DNA of 64,000 nt from Verrucomicrobiota bacterium (GTDB lineage Bacteria > Verrucomicrobiota > Verrucomicrobiia > Limisphaerales > UBA1319), in assembly GCA_022709905.1 (NCBI GenBank), contig JAKLHY010000027.1, forward strand, positions 1-64,000, given 5' to 3'. Each line of letters starts with the position of its first letter. Positions within the stretch are counted from its first letter, which is position 1. The notes beneath the pieces are model-generated. The model did not search any database. It had not been told where the DNA came from and worked only from the letters and a program-made list of their open reading frames with translations. The translations under genes were made by a program, and so were the position numbers. This document shows, piece by piece, positions 52,927 through 62,179 of this stretch.

Positions 52927-55900
52927 TCATGGGGTGGCGGCGTGTTGGGAGGTTTTTTCAATCGGAAAGCGATCGATGTCGAGCATCAGCGGAGCGCGAT
53001 AGAATCGGACGCCGGCGAACGAGGAAAACGGGCTGCCGGTTCCTGCGAGGAATTGTCCGTCCGGCGAGAACACGAGATTCCTCAGGCCGCCTCCCAGGCG
53101 TCGCACGGTCAACAATTCCTGCTGGGTGGCGACGTTCCAGAGCTTCAGGGTGCTGTCGTCACTCGCGCTGGCGAGGGTTTTGCCGTCAGGGGAAAAAGCC
53201 ACGGACCAAACCGTTTGTTTGTGGCCGATGCACGAACCGATCAGCTTGCCTGTGGCGGTATCGTAAAGTCGGATGGCATTCTCCGGATCGCTGAGATCGC
53301 CCGTTCCGGCGAGGATGGCGCCATCGGGCGAGAGCGCCGTCACGAGGACGGTGGTTCCCAGGGCCCAGTTGGTTTTTAAAGATCGGCTGGGCACATCCCA
53401 GAATTGGACCTCGTTTGTGCCGGACCAGGCGGCCAGGAGGCGGCCGTTGGCGGAAAACAACGGGCGTTGGGCCTGCAGGTTCAGCACTTGGTGGGTCTCA
53501 GGGGCCAGGCGCACCCATCGCAACTGGTCTCTCCGGCCAACGATCAGGTTCCGGCCATCGGGCGAGAGCGCCAGGGAGTCGATATGACCATCGATGATCT
53601 TGGTGATCGTGGACGATCCCGTCTGAGTGTTCCAAATCCTGACGCTGCCATCGTTTAGGCCGAACGCCAGTGTGCTCAGGTCGTGGCTGATGTTTGCCGG
53701 AGTCGGGGGGCCGAACCACCAGCCGCCTCCGGCTTGATTCGGGGGTTTCGAATCCCTCGGGCCCGGTTCCCTGGGGCCAGGGCTGCGGTCGGGGCCTCGC
53801 GGGTCTCTTCCGGGAGGCGGGAATAGCCTGGAGCCGAAAGAGGGATCGTCGGCGGCAAACCGCGCTTCCGGGGCACGAGTGGCCACGTTAATCAACGACA
53901 CACCGCCCGTTCGACTCATGGCGGCCAGGACCCGGCTGTCAGAGGAAAAGGCGAGCGGTTCCCAATGCCCCGGCAAAACATCGTCCATGGGCGGTCGCTC
54001 AATCGCCCATAATTTCACACCTCCATCCTTGGCGCCGCTGACCAGGCTCTGACCGTCGGCGGAAAAGGCCGTGGTCCAGACTTCGTTCAAATGCCCCTGA
54101 AAAGTGGCGCGTCGTTTGCGTTCGGCGAAATTCCACAAGCGGATTGAGTAGTCGAAACTGGCGGTCGCCAGGGTGCGGCCGTCCGGCGAGAAAGTCAGGC
54201 TCGAGATGATCCCGGTGTGTTCAATCTGATCGGGGCTTTCCGGGATGGTGGCAATTTCCTGGCCGGTGGAGGTGTCCCATACGCTCAACACGAATACGCC
54301 GCGTTCCGATAGGGCGTTTCGGGCGGCGACGATTGATCGGCCGTCCGGGGAAAAGGCCAGTCCACGATCGGCTCTGAACCACGGGCCTCCCGGAAAGAGG
54401 TTGGTGCTTCCCTCCAGCAACACATCATTTTGCGCCGGATTCAAGGACCAGAGACGGATGCCATCGTCAGTGCCCGTTGCAAGGGTTTGGCCGTTGGGGG
54501 AAAAAGCCAGAGGCCCAAAAGCCCTTTCCAGCCCTCGCACTTCTTTCCAGGCGCCGGTATTCCAGATCCGGACGCTGCCCGGCCCCCGTCGGCGCGCCTC
54601 TGTGGCGAGGAGAGTGCCGTCGCTTGAGAGGGCGATGGCCCCGGCGCCGCCAGCGAGTGTGGTGTGTTCCGTCCAATCGGCGGTGTTCCAAACGCGAACG
54701 ACCGGACCGCCGGCGGTGACCAGTTTTTCGCCATCGGGCAGAAAGGCGGCCGAGGTGGTTCCGTGGGGCAGGGTGGTTACCAGTGTCTGATTCGAGACCT
54801 TGTAGATTCGGGTTTGATTCCGTGAGCCCACCGCCAAAAGCTCGCCCTCAGGCGAAAGGGCGACGCATTGGACCGGTTCCCGTTGGTCGGGAAAGGCGGT
54901 GTGTTCATCCCCTCGGGAGACTTGCCAGAGATAGCGCCACTCGAATCCCCGCAGATCGGGTTCGCCAGTCTGGGGCCGGTGTTTGTGGAGCAACTGGACG
55001 GCGCGACCGTAGTTGCCGGCGGCCAGCGATTGCTGGGCAAGGTTGATGTCCGCGACGTATTCGTTGAGTCGGGCGGAGGCCTTGTCTTGTTCCGCCTGTT
55101 GTTTGGCGATGAGGGCGCGTTGCTCGGCCCGTGTGGCCAGGATTGCTTGCCAGGAACTGATGCCCGCTCCCGCCACCAGGACGGCCGCGATTCCAGCGGT
55201 GGCGGCAAACGCGCCGCGATGGCGTCGCAGCAGTTTTTGGAGCCGATAGAGATTGCTGGGCGGCCGGGCCATGACCGGTTCGTTACTGAGGTAACGCTGG
55301 ATATCGGTGGCCAGGGCGTTGGCGGTCTCGTAACGGCGACTCCGGTCTTTTTCGAGACACTTCATCACGATCCAATCCAGATCGCCCCGGACCAGGTGGA
55401 TCAGGCGTCCGGCATCGGTCCGCCGCTGCTGCGCGGTCGTATTCAGCTCGGCATGGGTCAATGTCGCCAGGCGGGTGGAAGGGCGCGCGGGTTCCTGTTC
55501 CCGGATTGTGCGGCGGCATTCGTCCAGGCCGGCGCGGGCGAGATCTCTGGCGTCGAATGGAGTCCGGCCGGTCAATAGTTCATATAACAGGACGCCCAGC
55601 GCGTAAATATCGCTGCGGGTGTCGATGTCCAATCCGCTCATTTCGGCCTGCTCGGGGCTCATGTAAGCCGGGGTTCCGATGAAAGCCTGGAATTCAGTGA
55701 AGAGGGTTTTATCCGTCAGCCGTTGTTCAGTGGCTTTGGCGATGCCGAAATCGATGACTTTGGGCACCGGCGTGCCATCGTGGAGGGTGACCAGGATATT
55801 GGAGGGCTTGATGTCGCGATGGATGATCCCTTTTTGGTGGGCGTGCTGGATGGCATGGCACACCTGGACAAAGAGATCCAGGCGCTGGTCGGCCGAGAGA

Positions 55901-56478
55901 TTGTTCTGGTCGCAGTAATCCGTGATCCGAATGCCGCGGACCAGTTCCATGACAAAAAACGGCCGGCCCGTTTCCGTGGCGCCGGCATCGAAGACGCGGG
56001 CGATATGGGGATGATCCATCAGGGCCAGCGCCTGGCGCTCCGCCTCGAAACGGGCAATGATGCTCCGGGTGTCCATCCCCAGCTTGATGACTTTCAAGGC
56101 CACCCGGCGGCGCACCGGTTCCTCCTGTTCGGCCATGTAAACCACACCGCAACCGCCTTCTCCGATTTTCTGAAGGAGCTTGTAGCGCCCGATTTTTTCT
56201 CCCGGCATTTCCGAGGGGCAGATGATCCCGCCGGGAACGTGCACCGTTTTCTCCAGAGCCGGCGTCGAAGACGATGGATGGGCCAAAGCCGGCGTTTCCA
56301 AAAACTGGCCTAATCCTTGATGTTCACTCAGGAGATCCTCAATGCGCTGGCGGAGATCGCGATCCTCACCGCACATGGCATCCAGGAAGGCCGTTCGCTC
56401 GGCGGGAGCTTTTTCTATGGCGCCCAGGAAAAGGTCGCGTTCGCGTCGGTCGGATGAGATGTCGGAGTCAGCACTCAT
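52927..56478 (-). CDS. Membrane Ser/Thr protein kinase with C-terminal WD40 repeats
   Basis: From the ATG at 56478 the protein has about 1183 residues. A PASTA-less kinase domain (about 95-395) shows IGEGGCGVVYMAEQ, the Lys in RVALKVIK, HRDIKPSNILV, DFGIAKATE and GTPAYMSPEQAE. One transmembrane helix (AATAGIAAVLVAGAGISSW, about 440) follows, then a coiled-coil-like segment and about ten or more WD40-type repeats (to about 1170). This is a frequent architecture in Verrucomicrobiota and Planctomycetota. Substrates are unknown. A longer frame to 56523 exists. Confidence 0.88.
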   Translation of the reverse strand: MSADSDISSDRRERDLFLGAIEKAPAERTAFLDAMCGEDRDLRQRIEDLLSEHQGLGQFLETPALAHPSSSTPALEKTVHVPGGIICPSEMPGEKIGRYKLLQKIGEGGCGVVYMAEQEEPVRRRVALKVIKLGMDTRSIIARFEAERQALALMDHPHIARVFDAGATETGRPFFVMELVRGIRITDYCDQNNLSADQRLDLFVQVCHAIQHAHQKGIIHRDIKPSNILVTLHDGTPVPKVIDFGIAKATEQRLTDKTLFTEFQAFIGTPAYMSPEQAEMSGLDIDTRSDIYALGVLLYELLTGRTPFDARDLARAGLDECRRTIREQEPARPSTRLATLTHAELNTTAQQRRTDAGRLIHLVRGDLDWIVMKCLEKDRSRRYETANALATDIQRYLSNEPVMARPPSNLYRLQKLLRRHRGAFAATAGIAAVLVAGAGISSWQAILATRAEQRALIAKQQAEQDKASARLNEYVADINLAQQSLAAGNYGRAVQLLHKHRPQTGEPDLRGFEWRYLWQVSRGDEHTAFPDQREPVQCVALSPEGELLAVGSRNQTRIYKVSNQTLVTTLPHGTTSAAFLPDGEKLVTAGGPVVRVWNTADWTEHTTLAGGAGAIALSSDGTLLATEARRRGPGSVRIWNTGAWKEVRGLERAFGPLAFSPNGQTLATGTDDGIRLWSLNPAQNDVLLEGSTNLFPGGPWFRADRGLAFSPDGRSIVAARNALSERGVFVLSVWDTSTGQEIATIPESPDQIEHTGIISSLTFSPDGRTLATASFDYSIRLWNFAERKRRATFQGHLNEVWTTAFSADGQSLVSGAKDGGVKLWAIERPPMDDVLPGHWEPLAFSSDSRVLAAMSRTGGVSLINVATRAPEARFAADDPSFGSRLFPPPGRDPRGPDRSPGPREPGPRDSKPPNQAGGGWWFGPPTPANISHDLSTLAFGLNDGSVRIWNTQTGSSTITKIIDGHIDSLALSPDGRNLIVGRRDQLRWVRLAPETHQVLNLQAQRPLFSANGRLLAAWSGTNEVQFWDVPSRSLKTNWALGTTVLVTALSPDGAILAGTGDLSDPENAIRLYDTATGKLIGSCIGHKQTVWSVAFSPDGKTLASASDDSTLKLWNVATQQELLTVRRLGGGLRNLVFSPDGQFLAGTGSPFSSFAGVRFYRAPLMLDIDRFPIEKTSQHAATP

Positions 56479-56689
56479 GAATCGCCATTTAGAATAGCGC
56501 AACAACCCGGCGTTGTCCGCCATTCAATTCCTAAGCAAGACGGCACAGACGGATTGGGGATTGAATTGAAGCGATAATGTTCATTGGCCGTGGGTTGCAC
56601 TCCAAGGCTCAAAGCGCTTTCCCTCGATTGTGCTCCGGCCGAAATCCTCGCCACGGAGCGCGGCCCATTACACGGTCTGAGCTGGAAGT

Positions 56690-58108
56690 TCAGGGGGGCG
56701 CCAGAAGACGTTCCACGACATCGGCCGCGGTGTAGGTGTCACATCCCGGCTTGAGAAACTCGGCGACGCTGGCCCAGTCGTCCCCGGCCGTCAGCAAAGG
56801 GAGTTCGGGTGTTGATCCGGATCGGAGTTGGCCCAGGCCGACAGTGGCGGGCAGGCCATTGCAAATGCACTTGCGGCCGACTGTGTCCTCGAGAATTCCG
56901 CCTTTGCGCAGGAAAACATCGACCGGTTCGGCGGGGCAACGATAACCCACAGTTCCGTCGGGTTTGCGATACAGGCGCCGCAAATATCCCAGATCGCAAA
57001 CCCGGTGGCGGGTGTCATAGGCCGATTTCTCGGAAAGGGTGTTCTCGAGGGGGGCGATTTTGAATGGAAATCCCGCGGGGGATGCCAGTGGATCGGCGAA
57101 CGATCGGGCCTGGCCGGATCGGCTTTGTTTGAGGGCCTGCTGTTTGAGTTCCGGGGAAATGCCGGATTCCTCGCAGAAAGCGAAAGCGGTTCCCACTTGC
57201 ACGCCGGCGGCGCCCTGAGCGAGGGCTTCGGCCAGTTTGCCCGGCCGGCCATAGGAACCCGCCAGCCAGAAGGGCAAACCTAACGCCTGGATTTTATCGA
57301 GTTCAGGCACGTCGCGAACGCCGTAGACAGGTTCACCCAGTGAACTCAGATGCAACGGGCCACGGGGAGGGGCGTTGTGCCCGCCTGCCGACGGTCCTTC
57401 CACCACAAAGCCATCCACGCGTCCGTTGGATTTGCGCGCCAAGGCAATGGCGAGCGTGGCCGAGGAAACGATGGCCAGGAAGAGGGGGCGCTTGAGCGGG
57501 GACGGCTTGCCGCTGGCAAAGGCCACGGGATCAAAGCTCGATGTAAACTCTCCACTGGCCGCGTCCGCGACGTCGATGGGCAGGTCGGCGGGCAGGCCCT
57601 CGGCAAGCCGGTCCAGCACCCCAGGAATCGCCCGCGGAATGCCGGCTCCCATCAACACGTAATCCACCCCCGCCAACATGGCGCCATACAAGGAATAAAG
57701 GGTGGGCAGTTGGATCTTCTCCAGATAGTTGATTCCCACCACACCGGAGTGACCTTCCTTGGCCAGGAACACTTCGACAAAATTGGCCAGAACCGTCAGA
57801 TCCACCAGTGACGACCGGGGATGGAGCGTCGGCATTGGAATCGTCTTAAAAGGAACGTTCGGCGCCTTGCCTCCCTCGATGAAATATTCGGCCAGGATAC
57901 GATCGGAAATGCTCGGATACGGGAATTGGCTGATGGCGCGACGCAGATGTCCCTCCGGATCCCCCTGTTGGAGGCGGCGGGCCAAAACCACCGCCAGCGC
58001 TGTTCCCGATACAACGCCAAGCTGGCCCAACCGGGATACCGCGCGCGCCAGCATCCAACCGGATACGGCCACGCCCATTCCGCCCTGTATGATCCGAGGG
58101 TTCAACAT
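56690..58108 (-). CDS. Nitronate monooxygenase / FabK-like flavoprotein
   Basis: The 472-residue protein (ATG at 58108, MLNPRIIQGGMGVAVSGWML) matches the nitronate monooxygenase/enoyl-ACP reductase II superfamily of FMN enzymes: IIQGGMGVAVS, VVGINYLEKIQLPTL, VVEGPSAGGHNAPP and GAAGVQVGTAFAFCEE. The C-terminal part (about 370-472) has CPAEPVDVFLRKGG and a CICNGL cysteine pair, an extension beyond the basic barrel. The substrate is unclear. A longer upstream frame is unconserved. Confidence 0.8.
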   Translation of the reverse strand: MLNPRIIQGGMGVAVSGWMLARAVSRLGQLGVVSGTALAVVLARRLQQGDPEGHLRRAISQFPYPSISDRILAEYFIEGGKAPNVPFKTIPMPTLHPRSSLVDLTVLANFVEVFLAKEGHSGVVGINYLEKIQLPTLYSLYGAMLAGVDYVLMGAGIPRAIPGVLDRLAEGLPADLPIDVADAASGEFTSSFDPVAFASGKPSPLKRPLFLAIVSSATLAIALARKSNGRVDGFVVEGPSAGGHNAPPRGPLHLSSLGEPVYGVRDVPELDKIQALGLPFWLAGSYGRPGKLAEALAQGAAGVQVGTAFAFCEESGISPELKQQALKQSRSGQARSFADPLASPAGFPFKIAPLENTLSEKSAYDTRHRVCDLGYLRRLYRKPDGTVGYRCPAEPVDVFLRKGGILEDTVGRKCICNGLPATVGLGQLRSGSTPELPLLTAGDDWASVAEFLKPGCDTYTAADVVERLLAPP

Positions 58109-58379
58109 GATATGGCTGATCAGCGCTGTACCGCCCGCGCAAAGACGACGCGGCAGGATTGTCAGGAACCTACCGCGGGATTTGGCCTGAAGAAGCCCGC
58201 AAGTCAGTCCGTCGGAAGCCGACGCGTTGTTCATTTCTACACGAACTCCGGAAACATGCAAAGCAATAAGCTGGGGGAAACCGTGGATCGAAAGACATTG
58301 ATTGCAGCTGTGGATGGTCTTGAGGCAAGCACTCGATCAGAAGCCGGAACTGTTGATGGCTGTCGGAGGATTCGACGCG

Positions 58380-59165
58380 CTACGGAAGTGGCTTGAGCCG
58401 GATATTTTTAAACTCGCACCACATGGGTTGGCCGGCATGCAGTTGCAGGCCGATGATGCCCTCGGTTGGGGCGAGGTCGGGCTGTTTGTCCACAAAATCG
58501 ATGACCTGGAGACCGTTGATGAAATGCCTCAGATGGTTGCCCTGGGCGATGATCACGTATTCGTTCCAGTCATCGAGTTGAAATGCGGTTTTGTAGTCTT
58601 CAGCAGAACAAAGAGTTCCGACGACCGTCTTCTGTCCATTTTCCCAGACGACCTTCTCTCCGACCAGGCACATGCGGCCGCGCTTGCCACCTTCGTCGTA
58701 AATGAATCCGGCGACGTTGGGGAGGCTTATACTGTTTCGGACTTCCGCCTGATAACCCATGACGCCCCATCGGTTTGCATCGCTATTTTTGAAAGGTTTG
58801 CGCTTGCTGCGGTATTGGATTCCCGAGTTGTTGACGGTGCTGCATCGGAAAGAAAGACGCAGATCGAAGTCCTTAACGACGCCGTCTTTCCAGATTAGAA
58901 AGGTATTGCCTTTAGCGGGATTTTCCGTGGTTGTGGCGCCCCGAATCACCTGGTTCTGGACCGACCACAGCCGGAGATCGCCTTCCCAGCCGGACAAATC
59001 GCGGCCATTAAAGATGGATGTCATGCCCGGAGGTTCGGGGGGCGCAACGGCTTTAGGTTTTTCTTGTGCCGGCGCCGGGGAGGGGAGGGCCAGCGCGCTA
59101 ATGAACGCCAGGAGAATCAGGGACCGAAAAAGAAAGCCAGCTTTGGATGGTTGGGTTAGAGCCAT
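58380..59165 (-). CDS. DUF1080 (3-keto-disaccharide hydrolase-type) secreted protein
   Basis: From the ATG at 59165 the 261-residue protein has a signal peptide (to about residue 32, ending APAQ) and one beta-sandwich DUF1080 domain (TSIFNGRDLSGWEGD, NNSGIQYRSKRKPF, GYQAEVRNS, LQLHAGQPMWCEFKNIRLK). DUF1080 proteins of the Verrucomicrobiota/Bacteroidota are lectin-like jellyroll proteins, some of which hydrolyse 3-keto-sugars. Active residues cannot be assigned here. It is alone between divergent neighbours. Confidence 0.85.
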   Translation of the reverse strand: MALTQPSKAGFLFRSLILLAFISALALPSPAPAQEKPKAVAPPEPPGMTSIFNGRDLSGWEGDLRLWSVQNQVIRGATTTENPAKGNTFLIWKDGVVKDFDLRLSFRCSTVNNSGIQYRSKRKPFKNSDANRWGVMGYQAEVRNSISLPNVAGFIYDEGGKRGRMCLVGEKVVWENGQKTVVGTLCSAEDYKTAFQLDDWNEYVIIAQGNHLRHFINGLQVIDFVDKQPDLAPTEGIIGLQLHAGQPMWCEFKNIRLKPLP

Positions 59166-59323
59166 GTCGCACTCTAATCTGGGGAGCCGCGCCGTCAAGG
59201 CCCGGGTTGGCATGGGTCGAGTTCTTGGCGAACTCCGGCGGATGGCGGGGCTTATTGGGAAGCGCGGGATGGGGGGCAGTTTGCGCTTGGAGCGGCTTGG
59301 CGTACGTGTAGGATGCTGGACGT

Positions 59324-59995
59324 ATGCGTGTGCTGGTGGTTGAGGATGAGCAGAAAACCTCGGCGTTCATCCGCAAGGCCCTTCAAGCGGAGGATTTCGC
59401 CGTGGACGTGCTCAAGAATGGGGATGAGGTGCTGAGCGCGGTGGAGAAAACCCCTTTCGACGCCGTGGTGCTGGACATCATGCTGCCGGGCCGGGATGGA
59501 ATCAGCATCGTGCGGCAGATGCGTGAACGCGGGCTGCATACTCCGGTGCTGCTGTTAACGGCTCGAGGCGCGGTGAATGAACGCGTGGAAGGATTGAACG
59601 CCGGTGCGGACGATTACCTCGGCAAACCGTTCGCGTTGGCGGAGTTGATTGCCCGCATTCGCGCCCTGGCCCGGCGGAGCGGCGAACCCAGAGCGGTGGT
59701 GTTGCGAGTGGGCGATCTCACCCTGGATACAGTCTCCCGCGAAGTTCGCCGTGGCGATCGGGCAATCGACCTGTCGTCCCGCGAGTTCAGGCTCTTGGAG
59801 TTTTTGATGCGATCGCCCGGCCGGCCCCGCGGACGCATGGCGATTGTCGAGAGCGTTTGGGATTATGATTTCGATCCTGGAACGAACCTGGTCGACGTTT
59901 ATATCATGCGGCTGCGGGAGAAGATCGACACCAAGTCCGAGCTGAAATTGCTGCACACGATCCGGGGCGTGGGTTATCTGATCAAGGCTCCATGA
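59324..59995 (+). CDS. OmpR-family response regulator
   Basis: The 223-residue regulator has an N-terminal receiver domain (MRVLVVEDEQKTSAFIRKAL, phosphoacceptor Asp in AVVLDIMLPG about 51, Lys in LGKPFALAEL) and a C-terminal winged HTH (VGDLTLDTVSREV, SSREFRLLEFLM, VDVYIMRLREKI). It overlaps the histidine kinase start by the ATGA tetranucleotide. The pair resembles CusRS/QseBC-type systems. Confidence 0.93.
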   Translation: MRVLVVEDEQKTSAFIRKALQAEDFAVDVLKNGDEVLSAVEKTPFDAVVLDIMLPGRDGISIVRQMRERGLHTPVLLLTARGAVNERVEGLNAGADDYLGKPFALAELIARIRALARRSGEPRAVVLRVGDLTLDTVSREVRRGDRAIDLSSREFRLLEFLMRSPGRPRGRMAIVESVWDYDFDPGTNLVDVYIMRLREKIDTKSELKLLHTIRGVGYLIKAP

Positions 59996-61047
59996 GCATC
60001 AGCAACCGCATCATTCTTTGGTTTTCGGCCATTCTGGTCTTTTCCCTGGCGCTGATGGCCGCCGTGTTTCATTACGAGTTGCGGGAAACCCGGCAACGCA
60101 TGCGCAGCGGCTTGCCCTTGGATTCCGCTTTGGAGGAGACGGGCGAGTTCCTGCTTTACTATGGTTTGCCGGCTTCGCTGCTTTTGCTGCTGGGGGGCGG
60201 GTGGATGCTCCGGCGTTCTTTACGCCCCATCCTGCGCCTGACCGAAGTGGCCGAAAACCTTCATCTCAATCGCCTGGACCAGCGTCTGCCACCCGTGGGA
60301 ACGGGTGACGAGATTGACCGGCTCATCGAGGTCTTCAATGCCATGACGGCCCGCCTGCAGGCATCGTTTGAACAGGCCCGCGATTTCACGCTGCATGCCT
60401 CGCACGAACTGAAAACCCCGCTCACCATCATGCAAGGGGAATTGGAAACCGCCATGGCCTCCGATACCCTGACGAAGACGCAGCGGGAAACGTTGGGCAG
60501 CCTGCTCGACGAGGTCCAGCGCCTGACCCACATTGTCGAGAGTCTAACGTTTCTGGCCAAGGCCGACGCGGGTTTGCTCCCCCTCGCCAGCGATCCGGTG
60601 CGATTGGATGAACTGGTCCGGGAAAGTTATGCCGACGCCCAAGTGCTTGCCCGCCCAAGAATGATCTCCGTTGCCCTCACGGCCTGCGAGGAAGTGAGTG
60701 TCCGGGGCGATCGGCATCGGCTTCGGCAGCTGCTGTTAAACCTGATGGATAATGCGGTTAAGTACAACGAGCTGCGCGGGCGGGTGGACATAGCCCTGAG
60801 ACACGACGGCGATGCCGCACAACTGACCATTGCGAATACTGGCCCCGGGATCGCTTCCGAGAAACTGCTGCATGTTTTCGACCGTTTTTTTCGAGGAGAT
60901 CCCGCCCACGGGAGTGCGGTCGAAGGCTGCGGTCTTGGGTTGGCCATCGCTCAATGGGTTGTCGAAGCTCATGGCGGGACCATTGAGTTTGCCTCTCAAC
61001 CCGGTCAGCTTACGACCGTGCGCGTGCGCTTGCCGGCTCACGCTTGA
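59992..61047 (+). CDS. Sensor histidine kinase, partner of the upstream response regulator
   Basis: The 351-residue kinase has two transmembrane helices (about 8-26 and 53-70) with only about 25 residues between them, a HAMP linker (SLRPILRLTEVAENL), HisKA with ASHELKTPLTIMQGE (His about 140) and HATPase with LLLNLMDNAVKYNE and CGLGLAIAQWVVEAHGG. Because the periplasmic loop is so short, it may sense within the membrane or through a partner protein. It overlaps the regulator gene, indicating a two-component operon. Confidence 0.92.
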   Translation: MSISNRIILWFSAILVFSLALMAAVFHYELRETRQRMRSGLPLDSALEETGEFLLYYGLPASLLLLLGGGWMLRRSLRPILRLTEVAENLHLNRLDQRLPPVGTGDEIDRLIEVFNAMTARLQASFEQARDFTLHASHELKTPLTIMQGELETAMASDTLTKTQRETLGSLLDEVQRLTHIVESLTFLAKADAGLLPLASDPVRLDELVRESYADAQVLARPRMISVALTACEEVSVRGDRHRLRQLLLNLMDNAVKYNELRGRVDIALRHDGDAAQLTIANTGPGIASEKLLHVFDRFFRGDPAHGSAVEGCGLGLAIAQWVVEAHGGTIEFASQPGQLTTVRVRLPAHA

Positions 61048-61090
61048 CCGAAGATGATTCGGAATCCGAAAGCTTTGGACAATTTCGGAT

Positions 61091-61879
61091 TCAGTTCCCT
61101 GGCTTATCCTTGGCTAGAACGACGTACTTTTCCGCGTTCCAAGGAAGGCCAACCGGAGCCACATACTGGAGCCGGAACCCCTGCCGTTCGGCCTCATGGA
61201 AGAACTCGATGCGCGAGGGATGGTTCCGGTAGTTGGACTTGCGTCCTTTGAGTCTTTTCAGACACTGGCGCAGCGGCCCGAAAGACCGATAATCGAAAAA
61301 GGAAACGATCAGGTCTTTCCGGACGATTCGATAAAGTTCCTTGAGGACCAACGCTCTTTCGGACGCGGACTCCAAATGATGAAGCAGCCGGTTGCAGAAG
61401 ACCCGATCGACCGAGTTATCCTGCAGCGGCAGAGACGAGGCGTCCGCCTGGATGAATCGGCACGTTCCACTGAGTTGCCGATTGCGCTCGCGGGAATAGG
61501 CCATCATTTCCGCCGAGACATCAGCCTCTATCACCACATCACTGTGCCGATCCAAGAGGTCCAAAAAACGGCCGGCCCCACAGGGGACATCCAGGATTGA
61601 GCCGCTGCGTCCCAGTCGCGACAGGATCCCCGCCAGCGCTTTGCGTTCGGAGGTGTTGATACGTTTGCGCGAGCCATGCTCAAAACGCAGCGCGTAACGT
61701 TCGGCTTTCAGCCTGGACGCAAATCGCGAACGATATTCTTCGATACCCGGCTCGTTGCGGGCGGGGTGGTCCGGTGAGGCTCCACGTTCCTCCCTCGCGC
61801 CTCGAGGGAAATTCTGCAATACATACGTTGCACGGTCGTTCATGACATCTGGATATTCCTGGTTTTCACTCTTGAACAT
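61091..61879 (-). CDS. Class I SAM-dependent methyltransferase
   Basis: The 262-residue protein contains the SAM-binding motif I (SILDVPCGAGRFLDLLDRH, about 96-114), FIQADASSLPLQDNSVDRVF and the HHLESASERALVLKEL segment of class I methyltransferases (UbiE/COQ5-like subgroup). The first 50 residues are not conserved and the real start could be internal. The substrate is unknown. It stands alone between the kinase and the fucosidase region. Confidence 0.8.
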   Translation of the reverse strand: MFKSENQEYPDVMNDRATYVLQNFPRGAREERGASPDHPARNEPGIEEYRSRFASRLKAERYALRFEHGSRKRINTSERKALAGILSRLGRSGSILDVPCGAGRFLDLLDRHSDVVIEADVSAEMMAYSRERNRQLSGTCRFIQADASSLPLQDNSVDRVFCNRLLHHLESASERALVLKELYRIVRKDLIVSFFDYRSFGPLRQCLKRLKGRKSNYRNHPSRIEFFHEAERQGFRLQYVAPVGLPWNAEKYVVLAKDKPGN

Positions 61880-62061
61880 TGATCGTTCGCCATCAATTCA
61901 ACTCCAATGAAACCAGAGGACCGTGATTTGATTCTGAACCGAAGATGACAATTCGTTCATCAACCTTGAGTTTTTCCGAACGCTCCAACTGTCCCCGCAA
62001 CAGCATGGGTTGCGTTCGGCGGGTATCATCCTCAAAATGAAGGAGCAGCAGGCGGGGGGAG

Positions 62062-62142
62062 GTGACGAGGGCCAGCATCCGCATTGCTCTTGGTGCCCGT
62101 CCTCATCAAGTGACTCGGATGGTCGCATTGTATGGAATTGAC
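62062..62142 (+). pseudogene. Possible remnant of an FtsX/MacB-type ABC permease
   Basis: About 27 codons from 62062 read ASIRIALGARPHQVTRMV-like, matching the conserved GIRxALGA...V.RMV segment that ends FtsX/MacB-family permeases. Nothing before or after it in the frame resembles the rest of such a protein. The match is short, so confidence is low. Confidence 0.35.
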
Positions 62143-62179
62143 GGAGCCGGGCCCCTGTGGTACGTCAGCGGTCAAATCC

